A stretch of 64,000 nucleotides of DNA from an uncultured Lysobacteraceae bacterium (GTDB lineage Bacteria > Pseudomonadota > Gammaproteobacteria > Xanthomonadales > Xanthomonadaceae). The stretch covers positions 115,310 through 179,309 of the forward strand of contig CADECF010000009.1 in assembly GCA_902825775.1 (NCBI GenBank). Direction: 5' to 3'. Below, in pieces: positions 1-8,700 of this stretch. The translations under genes were made by a program, and so were the position numbers. The notes below the pieces were generated by a model that saw only the letters and a list, made by a program, of their open reading frames with translations, did no database searches and was not told where the DNA came from. Within the stretch, counting starts at the first letter, position 1; every line of letters begins with the position of its first letter.

Positions 1-1
1 G

Positions 2-133
2 AAACGCAAGACCTTCGCGCCCGACAGGCCGGCGTACTTCCGCCTCAGCCGCGATCCGCAGGGCCGCGATGTGGTCTGGACGTTGGCGGGAGATGTGGAT
101 CCGGCGAAGCCGGAGCCCGCAACGACGCGCTGA
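2..133 (+). CDS. C-terminal 43 residues of an unidentified protein (5' end outside window)
   Basis: An open frame enters from the left edge and ends at TGA 131-133. The visible tail is arginine- and proline-rich (KRKTFAPDRPAYF ... PAKPEPATTR). It is too short to name a family. The next gene on this strand begins 167 bases later and is probably separately transcribed. Confidence 0.55.
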   Translation, partial: KRKTFAPDRPAYFRLSRDPQGRDVVWTLAGDVDPAKPEPATTR

Positions 134-300
134 CCCGCCCGGTTTCAACCCGCGAAGACGGTGCGCGAGTCTGCGAGAAGATTTTTCGAACCTTCACCCC
201 ACCGCTACCTCGCGTACACGCCCGCAATGGTAAGAAAGCACGCGCATGAACGCCGGCCTGGCCGGCAGCGTATTCCTCCACCTCTATCCTGGAGTCGAAC

Positions 301-795
301 GTGGCCAACAAGAAGATCGCCAAGAACACGATTTGCCTGTGGTACGACCGCAACGCGCAGGAAGCTGCGGAGTTCTATGCGAAGACCTTTCCCGACAGCT
401 CGGTCGACGCGATCCACCACGCCCCGGGCGATTATCCCGACGGTAAGAAGGGCGACGTGTTGACGGTCGATTTCACCGTGCTGGGCATCCCCTGCGTGGG
501 CCTCAACGGCGGACCGAGCTTCCCGCACACCGAGGCGTTCTCGTTCCAAGTGGCCACCGACGACCAGGCCGAAACCGACCGCTTGTGGAATGCGATCGTC
601 GGCAACGGCGGCAAGGAAAGCGAATGCGGCTGGTGCAAGGACAAGTGGGGCCTGAACTGGCAAATCACGCCGCGCATGCTGATCGAAGCGGTCACCGATC
701 CGGACCCCGCGGCCGCCAAGCGTGCGTTCGACGCGATGATGACGATGAAGAAGATCGATATCGCCAAGATCGAAGCAGCGTGGAAGGGAAAATAG
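301..795 (+). CDS. VOC-superfamily protein (PhnB / 3-dmu-9_3-mt type)
   Basis: 164-residue protein of the vicinal-oxygen-chelate fold, PhnB-like subgroup (often annotated as 3-demethylubiquinone-9 3-methyltransferase, although most members are not methyltransferases). The N-terminal motif TICLWYDRNAQEAAEFYAKTF and the C-terminal CGWCKDKWGLNWQITP segment are typical of the subgroup. The length is normal for a single-chain member that pairs as a homodimer. The start is GTG 301, chosen because GGAG lies at 291-294 and because the family begins just before the first beta strand. The substrate cannot be told from sequence. The gene stands alone, and an R1 palindrome begins nine bases after its stop. 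Confidence 0.85.
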   Translation: MANKKIAKNTICLWYDRNAQEAAEFYAKTFPDSSVDAIHHAPGDYPDGKKGDVLTVDFTVLGIPCVGLNGGPSFPHTEAFSFQVATDDQAETDRLWNAIVGNGGKESECGWCKDKWGLNWQITPRMLIEAVTDPDPAAAKRAFDAMMTMKKIDIAKIEAAWKGK

Positions 796-803
796 CGCAG
801 CGC

Positions 804-897
804 GTAGCCCGGGTAAGGCCGAAAGCCGCACCCGGGTTCGCGGCGGCGGATAGGTCGAACCCGGGTGCGCTTCGCTTACCCGGGCTACGCTTGCTAC
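804..897. repeat. R1 palindromic element (REP/BIME-like), copy 1
   Basis: Inverted repeat opening with GTAGCCCGGGTAAGGCCGAA and closing with TTACCCGGGCTACGCTTGCTAC. Near-identical copies lie at 3019-3111 and 51069-51160. The closing GCTAC overlaps the TAG stop codon of the minus-strand flotillin gene (894-896). It lies between convergent genes, so it may also act as a transcription-stopping stem. Confidence 0.9.
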
Positions 898-2288
898 TTC
901 GCGTCCTCTTCCGATTTGCTGACGAACTTCTGCAACATCTTCTTGCCTTCCGGCGACTGCGCCAAGCCTTCGAGCATGCTGGCTATGGCGGTGCCGCCAT
1001 CGGCGGAGAACAGGTCCATCACGCTGGACAGCCCTTTGCCCGGTGTGCCGGCATTGGAAATCACTTTGACGTCGGCGGATTTGAGCGCCTCGGCTTGGGC
1101 CGTGCCGACGGCCTGGGCCGCTTCGATGTTGCGGATGCCGAGCAGGTAGTTCTGGTAGCCCTGATCGCTGCCGATCTTCTCGGCCAGCTTGATCTGCGCA
1201 TCCACCGGCGCCATCAGGATCGCGGTTTCGGCCGTGCCTTTGGCGTTGCCTTCCACCGCGATGCCCTCGGCATTGCGCTTAGCGGCTTCGAGCTTGCCTT
1301 CGGCGGTGAGCACGGTCTGCTGCTTGTTGCCCTCGGCCGAGACGATGGCGACCTGCTTGGCGGCGTCGGCCTGCACGATCGCTACTTCTTTGGCCTGCGC
1401 GGCAGTGATCACCGCCACCTCGCGGTCGATCTCGGCGCCGCGCACGTTCTTCACCTGCACCACGTCCATTTCCTTGGCCGCGGTTTCGCGCTGCTGCACC
1501 TTCACTTGCTGCGAAGCCTGTTCGTTGGCCACGCCGACGTTCTTGTCCTTCTCGGCCGTGCGCAGGCCTACCTGCTCGGCGGCCAGCTGGCGCGACATTT
1601 CGATTTCGCGTTTGGCGGCGATCTCGGCCATTTCGGCCTGGCGGCTGTTGTCGGCCACCACCAGCCGCGATTCGCGCTCGATGCCCGAGGTGCGCTTGGC
1701 CATGATGTTCTGGATGACGTCGCTTTCCTTCGCGTCGCGGATATCCATCAGTTCGATGTTCTTGATCGCCTCCACGCCCCACCCGCCCAGCTGCGGCTGC
1801 ACTTCCTTGGTGAAGGCCTCGCCGAAGCGGCTGCGATCGAGCATGATCTGATCGATCTCGTGCGCGGCCAGCACGGTACGCACGGAGCCCTGCACGATCG
1901 CGGTCAGCTGTTCCTTGAGTTCCTCGAACGAGGCCACGCGCTGCGCGCAGGTATTGGAGTCGCTGATGCGGAAGAAGGCCATCACATGCACCAGGAACGG
2001 CACGCGTTCCTTGTCGTACGCGGCATAGTCCGGCAGGTCGATGGCGAAGTTGGACACGGGCAACGTCACCCGCTGCAGACCGATCAACGGAATCCGCGAC
2101 GGCCACTCGTAATAGGTATTGCTGGCGAAGCCCTTGCCGTAGGAAACGGTGTTCTTGCGGGTCTGGACGATATGTACCTCGTTGACCGGGACGACGCGGC
2201 GGAGGGCGATGACCCAGAAAAACAGGACGACGCCGACAAGGGCGGCGGCAATGACGATGGCGGCCAGAATCAGGGACGTGCCGAGCAT
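894..2288 (-). CDS. flotillin-like SPFH/Band 7 membrane protein
   Basis: 464 residues. One hydrophobic segment at about 4-28 is followed by an SPFH (Band 7) domain to about residue 190 (NEVHIVQTRKNTVSYG; YAAYDKERVPFLVHV). A long Ala/Glu/Lys-rich helical region follows (KEVAIVQADAAKQVAIVSAE and similar), as in flotillin and E. coli YqiK. Such proteins oligomerise at the inner membrane and organise membrane microdomains; this role is inferred from the family. No NfeD-type partner is adjacent. The start is ATG 2288. The stop codon falls inside the end of R1 copy 1. Confidence 0.88.
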   Translation of the reverse strand: MLGTSLILAAIVIAAALVGVVLFFWVIALRRVVPVNEVHIVQTRKNTVSYGKGFASNTYYEWPSRIPLIGLQRVTLPVSNFAIDLPDYAAYDKERVPFLVHVMAFFRISDSNTCAQRVASFEELKEQLTAIVQGSVRTVLAAHEIDQIMLDRSRFGEAFTKEVQPQLGGWGVEAIKNIELMDIRDAKESDVIQNIMAKRTSGIERESRLVVADNSRQAEMAEIAAKREIEMSRQLAAEQVGLRTAEKDKNVGVANEQASQQVKVQQRETAAKEMDVVQVKNVRGAEIDREVAVITAAQAKEVAIVQADAAKQVAIVSAEGNKQQTVLTAEGKLEAAKRNAEGIAVEGNAKGTAETAILMAPVDAQIKLAEKIGSDQGYQNYLLGIRNIEAAQAVGTAQAEALKSADVKVISNAGTPGKGLSSVMDLFSADGGTAIASMLEGLAQSPEGKKMLQKFVSKSEEDAK

Positions 2289-2366
2289 GGGTGGTCCGGA
2301 GGTTTGGGCTGGGACGGCCAGTATAGATTGGGGCTGGCGCTCCGAAGCGACCCCTCCAAGGATCCT

Positions 2367-2464
2367 TAGGGCGGAACCGCCGCAGGCGATTCCGCCGATC
2401 GATCACCGGATCTTCGAGACATGCGGCGGAATTCGCTTCGCAGGTTCCGCCCTACGCTTGCTAC
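2367..2464. repeat. R9 palindromic element
   Basis: Inverted repeat: TAGGGCGGAACC at 2367 pairs with GGTTCCGCCCTA near 2444-2455. It closes with the same CTACGCTTGCTAC tail as R1, although the core differs. The tail supplies the stop codon of the gene at 2461. Confidence 0.75.
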
Positions 2465-2922
2465 TTGGCGGCCGGCGCAGAATCGTCCGATGGATGGTCC
2501 ACGGTATAAAGCCAGCGCCCATCGATCATTTTCTGCACATCGGTGAAACGCCCACGCTGGACGCTTTCGACCTTCGTCGCCTTGTCTACGGTACGAATCG
2601 AATAGGTTCCCCAAGCCGCCCTGGCATCGCCGACGGTCTCGTGTCCCATGTCCGTCAACTCGACATCCTCGATCGTCACGGTGCCTAGATAATGCGCAAA
2701 CCCATCGCGGATCGCCGCGCGTCCTTTTGCCATCGGCCCACCCGGAAACCAGATAATCGCGTCTTCCGCGTAACAGGCAGCCACAGCATCCGCATTTTCG
2801 GATTCGAGCGCGGTTACGAAGCATTCGCTGGCGGAAGGCGTCGTTTCGGTCGCCGTCGCATCATCAGCCGCCAACAGACCTGCGCACAACAATACGGCGC
2901 CACATCGTATGGATACCGGCAT
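2461..2922 (-). CDS. exported NTF2-like (SnoaL/DUF4440-type) protein
   Basis: 153 residues. The first ~24 residues (MPVSIRCGAVLLCAGLLA...ATA) resemble a signal peptide. The rest is a cone-shaped NTF2/SnoaL-like domain: SECFVTALESENADAVAACYAEDAIIWFPGG, then a RAAIRDGFAHYL helix and a final strand with DGRWLYTVDHPS. Members range from small-molecule isomerases to binding proteins; no function can be assigned. The start is ATG 2922, with AGGGG about 8 bases upstream. The TAG stop is formed by the end of repeat R9. Confidence 0.75.
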   Translation of the reverse strand: MPVSIRCGAVLLCAGLLAADDATATETTPSASECFVTALESENADAVAACYAEDAIIWFPGGPMAKGRAAIRDGFAHYLGTVTIEDVELTDMGHETVGDARAAWGTYSIRTVDKATKVESVQRGRFTDVQKMIDGRWLYTVDHPSDDSAPAAK

Positions 2923-3018
2923 GGTTCTGTCCCCTAGGTTGTGGTGGTTTATCGGAAGACGTTTTCATTCGGGAAAACGCCGGGCCGGACCTACAACGGC
3001 CAAGCGCCGAGCAATGCC

Positions 3019-3111
3019 GTAGCCCGGGTAAGGCCGAAGGCCGCACCCGGGTCCGCCGCAGCGGAGAGTTCGCACCCGGGTGCGCTTCGCTTACCCGGGC
3101 TACGCTTGCTA
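3019..3111. repeat. R1 palindromic element, copy 2
   Basis: Same opening (GTAGCCCGGGTAAGGCCGAA) and closing (TTACCCGGGCTACGCTTGCT) as copy 1. It runs directly into the RAYT remnant: the last bases of the repeat form the first codons of the remnant's open frame. Confidence 0.9.
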
Positions 3112-3310
3112 TTGGGAGCACACCATTGCCGATGAGGTAGACCTCCAGCGGCATGTCGATTACATCCACTTCAATCCGGTCAAGCATGGTTATGCGCGGC
3201 TTGCCTCTGAGTGGCCTTACAGCTCAATCCATCGATACATCAAAGCCGGTGATATGCCGGCTGATTGGGGTGACTCTTCTGATGAGGCTGCGGGAGGTGA
3301 AAGGTCGTGA
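3110..3310 (+). pseudogene. C-terminal remnant of a REP-associated tyrosine transposase (RAYT, Y1_Tnp family)
   Basis: About 66 codons ending at TGA 3308-3310. The residues read YWEHTI, then LQRHVDYIHFNPVKHGY and WPYSSIHRYIKAGDMPADWG. The HVDYIHFNPVKHG and WPYSSxHRY blocks are the hallmark C-terminus of RAYT proteins (IS200-related, single HUH nuclease, thought to mobilise REP palindromes). The HUH motif and catalytic tyrosine region are missing; the frame instead begins inside an R1 repeat, so the gene is truncated by or recombined with a REP. A short stem (GTTGGGGTTTCACCCCAAC) follows at about 3313-3331, a usual neighbour of such genes. Confidence 0.85.
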
Positions 3311-3360
3311 TGTTGGGGTTTCACCCCAACCTACCGCGCTCTTCCACTCTAATTTACGAC

Positions 3361-4227
3361 CTAATCATATTCAGTCTTATGTTGATAAGCGCAAAAAAAC
3401 TCTGATTCACTCAACGCAGCGTAAGCAGCAATCTGCCAACTGTTCTTCACGGGCAGAAGTCCTGCGGGATTTCGGCGGGTATGTGCCTCTTCAGTCAAGT
3501 GATTGGCAACAGACACAGCTCCGCCTGATGCGAAAAGCCTGTTCATACGAAATCCAATATCCGCGATCAGCCTGCCCGTATGAGCAATAAATAGCTTATT
3601 CAGTCCAAGAACCCTGAAATGCTCTTTAACCCTTCCCTGCTTTATTTCTGACCAATGTGCGGGTGGGTCGGCTGCGAAGTTCACGCTAGGAGGATTGCTT
3701 TCAATCACCGTGGCCTTTAGCCACACGCCATCTTCGACATTGTCGAAATAGGGATGAAGAAGCTGAAGGTCTGCGCTAGCGGCCTGTATAGTCGATTTGA
3801 TCTTGTTACAGTCGCTACAGCAGGGAACTAGATTTACGGGAGTGACAGCGAAGGCAGGGTGAGAATCTTTAGGAAGATAGTGATCAAGCGTAGACACGGT
3901 GCGCTGATAACACGATGGACATATGCCAAATGGCGCGCTTACCAGCAGCGCATCGTAGAATGTGGCTCTTAAATACGAGCCTTTGCGAACAAAACTCCCG
4001 TTGTAGAGCTTTTTCATCTCTGCTAGAGACATAAAACCAATCTCAGCCGCAGCAGGAATCAAGTAGAGCTGCTCCGCGACCGCTCTTTGCAGGTAAGCTA
4101 TTTCGGCCGCCTCAATCTCTGGTACTGAATTCCAAAGACGCTGAACGGTGTCAGCATCTTTCAAAATTTGCACCGCTGCATCCAGAACTGGACGCACCGC
4201 GAACCCAGGAAGTCCCACTGGGCGCAT
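3361..4227 (-). CDS. HNH endonuclease, PtuB-like (Septu-type defence operon, third gene)
   Basis: 288 residues from ATG 4227, which lies just after the upstream stop (TAATATG). A longer form from TTG 4260 would overlap the ATPase by 32 bases. I prefer the ATG because the resulting MRPV start resembles PtuB/retron-associated HNH proteins. The nuclease core is central: CPSC at 103-106, then LDHYLPK with H116, N132 in PVNLV, and CCSDCNKIK at 136-144. This gives two CxxC zinc pairs around a His-Asn nuclease centre. The N-terminal ~100 residues are helical, and the C-terminal third has no recognised domain. As the effector it would cut DNA or RNA under control of the ATPase encoded upstream. G+C is visibly lower than in the flanking genes. 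Confidence 0.85.
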   Translation of the reverse strand: MRPVGLPGFAVRPVLDAAVQILKDADTVQRLWNSVPEIEAAEIAYLQRAVAEQLYLIPAAAEIGFMSLAEMKKLYNGSFVRKGSYLRATFYDALLVSAPFGICPSCYQRTVSTLDHYLPKDSHPAFAVTPVNLVPCCSDCNKIKSTIQAASADLQLLHPYFDNVEDGVWLKATVIESNPPSVNFAADPPAHWSEIKQGRVKEHFRVLGLNKLFIAHTGRLIADIGFRMNRLFASGGAVSVANHLTEEAHTRRNPAGLLPVKNSWQIAAYAALSESEFFCAYQHKTEYD

Positions 4228-4228
4228 A

Positions 4229-5368
4229 TTATTCTGTGGCTTCGTTCTGCTGTAACTCAAAACCCAAACCTCGAGCTATCGCGCGAGCTTCGGCTCCCAA
4301 CTGACCGTTGAACTGTCGCAATACAGCTGCATAATCGCCATCTGAGGCTGTCACTGCATCTGCAATCAATTTGTGAAATCCAGACGCTGTAACCTCAAGC
4401 CCAAAAACCTCACGCGTTAGAGAACCTACATTTTCACCAAAAGTCTCTAACTGAGGTCGCTCGGCAACTGCAACCGAGCCAGATCGCCGCAATACCCATA
4501 CACACGAACGTGGAACTTCTTGCAGCACAACGGGCGAATGCGTGGCGATGACAGCCACTCCGTTACGCGCGGTCAGTAGGTTAGAGAGCGAGCGCACCAA
4601 CGCGGACAGCAATGGGGGGTGGAGATGACCCTCTGGCTCATCTATTAGGACGATAGTCCTTTCATCCACAAGTTCTACCAAACGGGTAATAGTTAGAAGC
4701 ACCACTGCGTGCCCAGAACTAAGTTTTCCAAAGAACTCTTCACTCTTCTCGCGCCATTCTCCCTCACCCAGGTCTGCCAGTGACGTAACTTGCGTTTCCT
4801 CAAACAATGGGTCGCTTTCAAGTGCCGTAATAGCATCAATCCAACGTCGTCTGCGAAGGCCCACCCTGCAGGCCTCAAAACTCTTTCTGAAAATTCGGGC
4901 ACCGCTCTTAGTGGTCTGGCCACTTCGGTCTGTGACCGCCCCCTCACCGATTAAACTAACCTGGGCAGACCGAAATGAGGATTGCGAGGGGCGCGGAAGC
5001 TCGAAATCATCGAAAGCGCTGAATGAGACATACACGAGCCCAGCAAATGAACCTCCAACATCTTCATTAGTAATTAGCGTTCCAACTGGATTCGTAGTGT
5101 TCCCGGAATTCAGAATTGACCCAGCGAACGCTTGCAAGAATCTTGTTTTACCCGCCCCGTTCCTTCCAATCAGAACATGCACATTTGTCGGAGGGGCCGA
5201 TTCCGGGATCACATGAAAATCAATAGTTGCCCCGTATGCATCTTGTCGATCGCCATTAAACGTAAACGAGAATTCAAACTCAGTTAACTGCGAATCTCCG
5301 TGTGCGAGCCTATTGAACTTGCTCAACACAGTAGAACGATTGATGAACCTGAGCAGAGATTCTCGCAT
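4229..5368 (-). CDS. AAA/ABC-type ATPase, PtuA-like (Septu-type defence operon, second gene)
   Basis: 379 residues. Walker A is GRNGAGKT at 68-75, a signature-like KLSSGH lies at about 215-220, Walker B with its catalytic acid is TIVLIDEPEGHLHP at 238-251, and the switch histidine is in IATHSP at about 274-279. This is the architecture of SMC/ABC-like ATPases found in overcoming-lysogeny-defect nucleases and in PtuA, but there is no fused TOPRIM domain. The HNH gene takes that place. The start is ATG 5368, sharing one base with the upstream TGA (TGATG). A strong AGGAGG lies just before it, and GTG 5371 is an alternative. The tight overlaps with both neighbours indicate one coupled operon. Confidence 0.87.
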   Translation of the reverse strand: MRESLLRFINRSTVLSKFNRLAHGDSQLTEFEFSFTFNGDRQDAYGATIDFHVIPESAPPTNVHVLIGRNGAGKTRFLQAFAGSILNSGNTTNPVGTLITNEDVGGSFAGLVYVSFSAFDDFELPRPSQSSFRSAQVSLIGEGAVTDRSGQTTKSGARIFRKSFEACRVGLRRRRWIDAITALESDPLFEETQVTSLADLGEGEWREKSEEFFGKLSSGHAVVLLTITRLVELVDERTIVLIDEPEGHLHPPLLSALVRSLSNLLTARNGVAVIATHSPVVLQEVPRSCVWVLRRSGSVAVAERPQLETFGENVGSLTREVFGLEVTASGFHKLIADAVTASDGDYAAVLRQFNGQLGAEARAIARGLGFELQQNEATE

Positions 5369-5766
5369 CACCTCCTCTTCCTGGTTCTGAAAAAAATATT
5401 CAGATCGTAGGCGCAGTCTCTTATAGCAACAAGAATCTTTACGCCGATCTCTCCAGGAAGAGATCGAAGAGTTTCATAATATGTTTCATCCTGTCCCAGC
5501 GAGAAGAAATCGCTATTGAGATCCGAGAAAGATTGTGGGAGTTCTGGAGCGCGGTGACCGGGAGAGATTCTTTCAGCCGGCAGCAATCCTGCTTGACCAA
5601 GCTTTACATTCCCAATATCAAACTTCTGCCCTTCTTCATCAAACACAACAAGATAGAACTGAGTTCTAAATTTAGCCCAGTCGTCCCAGCGATCCTCGAT
5701 CAGATACGCAACCCAAGCGCCCAGAATTGGCGCGGTCCTTGAAGCGTTGACTATCTTGAACTCCAT
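5368..5766 (-). CDS. unknown 132-residue protein, first gene of the defence-like operon
   Basis: No family recognised. Visible features: N-terminal EFKIVNASRTAPILGAWVAY, an aromatic-rich WDDWAKFRTQFYLVVFDEEG strand region, DIGNVKLGQAG, FFSLGQDETYYETL near residue 90, and a basic C-terminal end (FFRTRKRR). It has no signal peptide, membrane segment or cysteine cluster, so it is probably a soluble mixed alpha/beta protein. It starts at ATG 5766 with AGGAA about 14 bases upstream, only 27 bases after the icmF stop, and ends overlapping the ATPase start. Translation coupling to the ATPase suggests a sensor, adaptor or regulator of the ATPase/HNH pair; that role is inference. Confidence 0.75.
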   Translation of the reverse strand: MEFKIVNASRTAPILGAWVAYLIEDRWDDWAKFRTQFYLVVFDEEGQKFDIGNVKLGQAGLLPAERISPGHRAPELPQSFSDLNSDFFSLGQDETYYETLRSLPGEIGVKILVAIRDCAYDLNIFFRTRKRR

Positions 5767-5793
5767 GTGGGGGCTACCCCTTCCTTTCGTTGA

Positions 5794-8700
5794 TCACATG
5801 TTCCTTCGATATTCTCCGCCCACATCATATAAAGCATGACTGATCTGCCCCAACGAATGCGTCTTAACCGCCTCCATCAACGCCGAAAACACGTTCTGGC
5901 GGTTGCGGGCGGTGTTCTGCAGGTAAGCCAGGCCGTGGCCGTCGTGGATGAAGGTGGTTTCTTCGTCGGCGTCGGCCAGGTGGGCGTGGGAGGTTTCGCC
6001 TTTCGGGGCTAGCGCGTTGCGCGAGGCCTGCCAGTTGGCGACGTTTTCGATCTGCTGGCCCTTCTCGCCTTCCGTGCTGCGGATCAGTTCGATCTCGGTG
6101 GCGATCTCGCCGCCGTGTTCCTTGGGCAGGAAGGTGTTGACGCCGACCAGGGGCAGCGAGCCGTCGTGCTTCTTGTGCTCGTAGTACATCGACTCTTCCT
6201 GGATCTTGCCGCGCTGGTACATGGTGTCCATGGCGCCGAGCACGCCGCCGCGCTCGCTGATGGCTTCGAATTCCTTGTACACGGCTTCTTCGACGATGTC
6301 GGTGAGGTACTCGACCGCGAAACTGCCCTGCCACGGGTTCTCGTTGAAATTCAGGCCCAGCTCTTTGTTGATGATCATCTGGATCGCCACCGCGCGGCGC
6401 ACGCTTTCCTCGGTGGGCGTGGTGATGGCTTCGTCGTAGGCGTTGGTGTGCAGGCTGTTGCAGTTGTCGAACAACGCATACAACGCCTGCAGCGTGGTGC
6501 GGATGTCGTTGAACTGGATTTCCTGCGCGTGCAGCGACCGGCCGCTGGTCTGGATGTGGTACTTCATCATCTGGCTGCGCGCATCCGCGCCGTAGCGCTC
6601 GCGCATGGCGCGGGCCCAGATACGGCGGGCGACGCGGCCGATGACGGTGTATTCCGGGTCCATGCCGTTGCTGAAGAAGAACGACAGGTTGGGCGCGAAG
6701 TCGTCGATCTTCATGCCGCGCGCCAGGTAGTACTCGACGATGGTGAAGCCGTTGCTGAGCGTGAACGCCAGCTGCGAGATCGGGTTCGCGCCGGCTTCGG
6801 CGATGTGGTAGCCGGAGATGCTGACCGAATAGAAGTTGCGCACCTTCTGGTCGACGAAGTACTGCTGGATGTCGCCCATCATGCGCAGCGCGAATTCGGT
6901 GCTGAAGATGCAGGTGTTCTGCGCCTGATCTTCCTTCAGGATGTCGGCCTGCACCGTGCCGCGCACGCTGGCCAGCGTTTCGGCCTTGATGCGGGCGTAA
7001 GTGTCCGCATCGACGAGCTGATCGCCGGACAAACCGAGCAGGCCCAATCCCAAACCATCGTTGGTCGGCGGCAATTCGCCGTGGTACTGCGGGCGCTGGC
7101 GGCCTTCGAAGAGTTTCGCGATCTTCTTCTCGGCATCGGCCCAGCGCTTCGGATCGGCCTTCAGGTATTTCTCCACCTGCTGGTCGACGGCGGTGTTCAT
7201 GAACATCGCCAGGATGATCGGCGCCGGGCCGTTGATGGTCATCGACACCGACGTGGTCGGCGCGCACAGGTCGAAGCCGGAGTACAGCTTCTTCATGTCG
7301 TCCAGCGTGGGGATGTTGACGCCGGAGTTGCCGATCTTGCCGTAGATGTCCGGGCGCGGCGCCGGGTCTTCGCCGTACAGCGTGACGCTGTCGAAGGCGG
7401 TGGACAGGCGCGCGGCCGGCTGGCCGACGCTGAGGTAGTGGAAGCGACGGTTGGTGCGCTCGGGTGTGCCTTCGCCGGCGAACATGCGGATGGGGTCTTC
7501 GCCGGCGCGGCGGTACGGGTAGACGCCGCCGGTGTAGGGATAGCTGCCGGGCAGGTTTTCTTTCTGCAGGAACACCAGCAGTTCGCCCCAGCTTTTGTAG
7601 GTGGGCGCGGCGATCTTCGGGATCTTCTGGTGGCTGAGCGATTCGCGGTAGTTTTCGACGCGGATTTTTTTGCCGCGGACTTCGTATTCGGTCACTTCGT
7701 CGGTGATCGACTTCAGGCGTTGCGGCCATTCGCGCAGGAGCTTGAGCGATTCGGAAGTCAGCGATTGGATGGCGTCGTTGTAGCGTTGGCGCAGGGTCAG
7801 CAACGAGCGGTCGGGCGCTTGAGCCCCTCTCCCCTCGGGAGAGGGGTTGGGGTGAGGGTTCGGAGCACCAGCGGCTCCGCTGGCCGCCGAACCCTCACCC
7901 TCGGTCCCTCTCACGGAGGGAGAGGGATGCAAAGCATCGACGCTGTAGAGATCGAGCTGCTTGGGCAGCTTGTCGTCGCCGATGTCCTGCAGCGATTGCC
8001 AATAACTCTGAGCCCGATCGGCCGCCTCAGCCTGCTTGTCGATGCCGGCATTGATCGCCCTGCCCTGTTCGGCGATTTCGGCCAGGTAGCGGACGCGGGC
8101 GCCGGGGATGAGCACGGTGGCGCGCGGTTCCTTGAGGGTGGTGTCGATGTGTGGGTGCCAATCGACGCGCGCTTGGCTCTTTGTGGGAGCGGCTTCAACC
8201 GCGAGCTTTTGATCTTGGAGTCCGCCATGGGCCGAAGAGCTCGCGGCTGAAGCCGCTCCCACAACAGCAGTACCTGCGGCAGCGAAGCCCAGATGCAGCT
8301 TCTCGCGCAGCAGACGGCACAGGTTGGCGAACATCCAGCTGATGCCGGGGTCGTTGAACTGGCTGGCGATGGTGGGATAGACCGGGACGTCTTCGTCCTT
8401 GGTCTTGAAGGCGACGCGGTTGCGCTTCCACTGTTTGCGGATGTCGCGCAGCGCGTCTTCGGCGCCGCGCTTGTCGTACTTGTTCAGCACGATGAGTTCG
8501 GCGTAATCGATCATGTCGATCTTTTCGAGCTGGCTGGCCGCGCCGTAGTCGCTGGTCATCACGTACATCGGGAAATCGACCAGATCGACGATTTCCGAAT
8601 CGGATTGGCCGATGCCGGCGGTCTCGACGATCACCAGGTCGTAGCCCAGGCCTTTCAGGAACGCGATGCAATCCTTCAGCACCGCGTTCGTCGCCACGTT

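Noticed and set aside
585-2369. Long plus-strand frame of 594 codons over the flotillin gene
   Set aside because: It is the antisense shadow of the flotillin gene in GC-rich DNA. It is His/Arg/Leu-rich with no domain, whereas the minus strand gives a clear SPFH protein.
3361-5766. Retron or other reverse-transcriptase-based version of the ATPase/HNH pair
   Set aside because: No reverse transcriptase frame and no space for a retron ncRNA between icmF and the first gene.
6115-8250. Plus-strand frame of 711 codons inside icmF
   Set aside because: Antisense shadow; the minus strand holds all IcmF domains and motifs.
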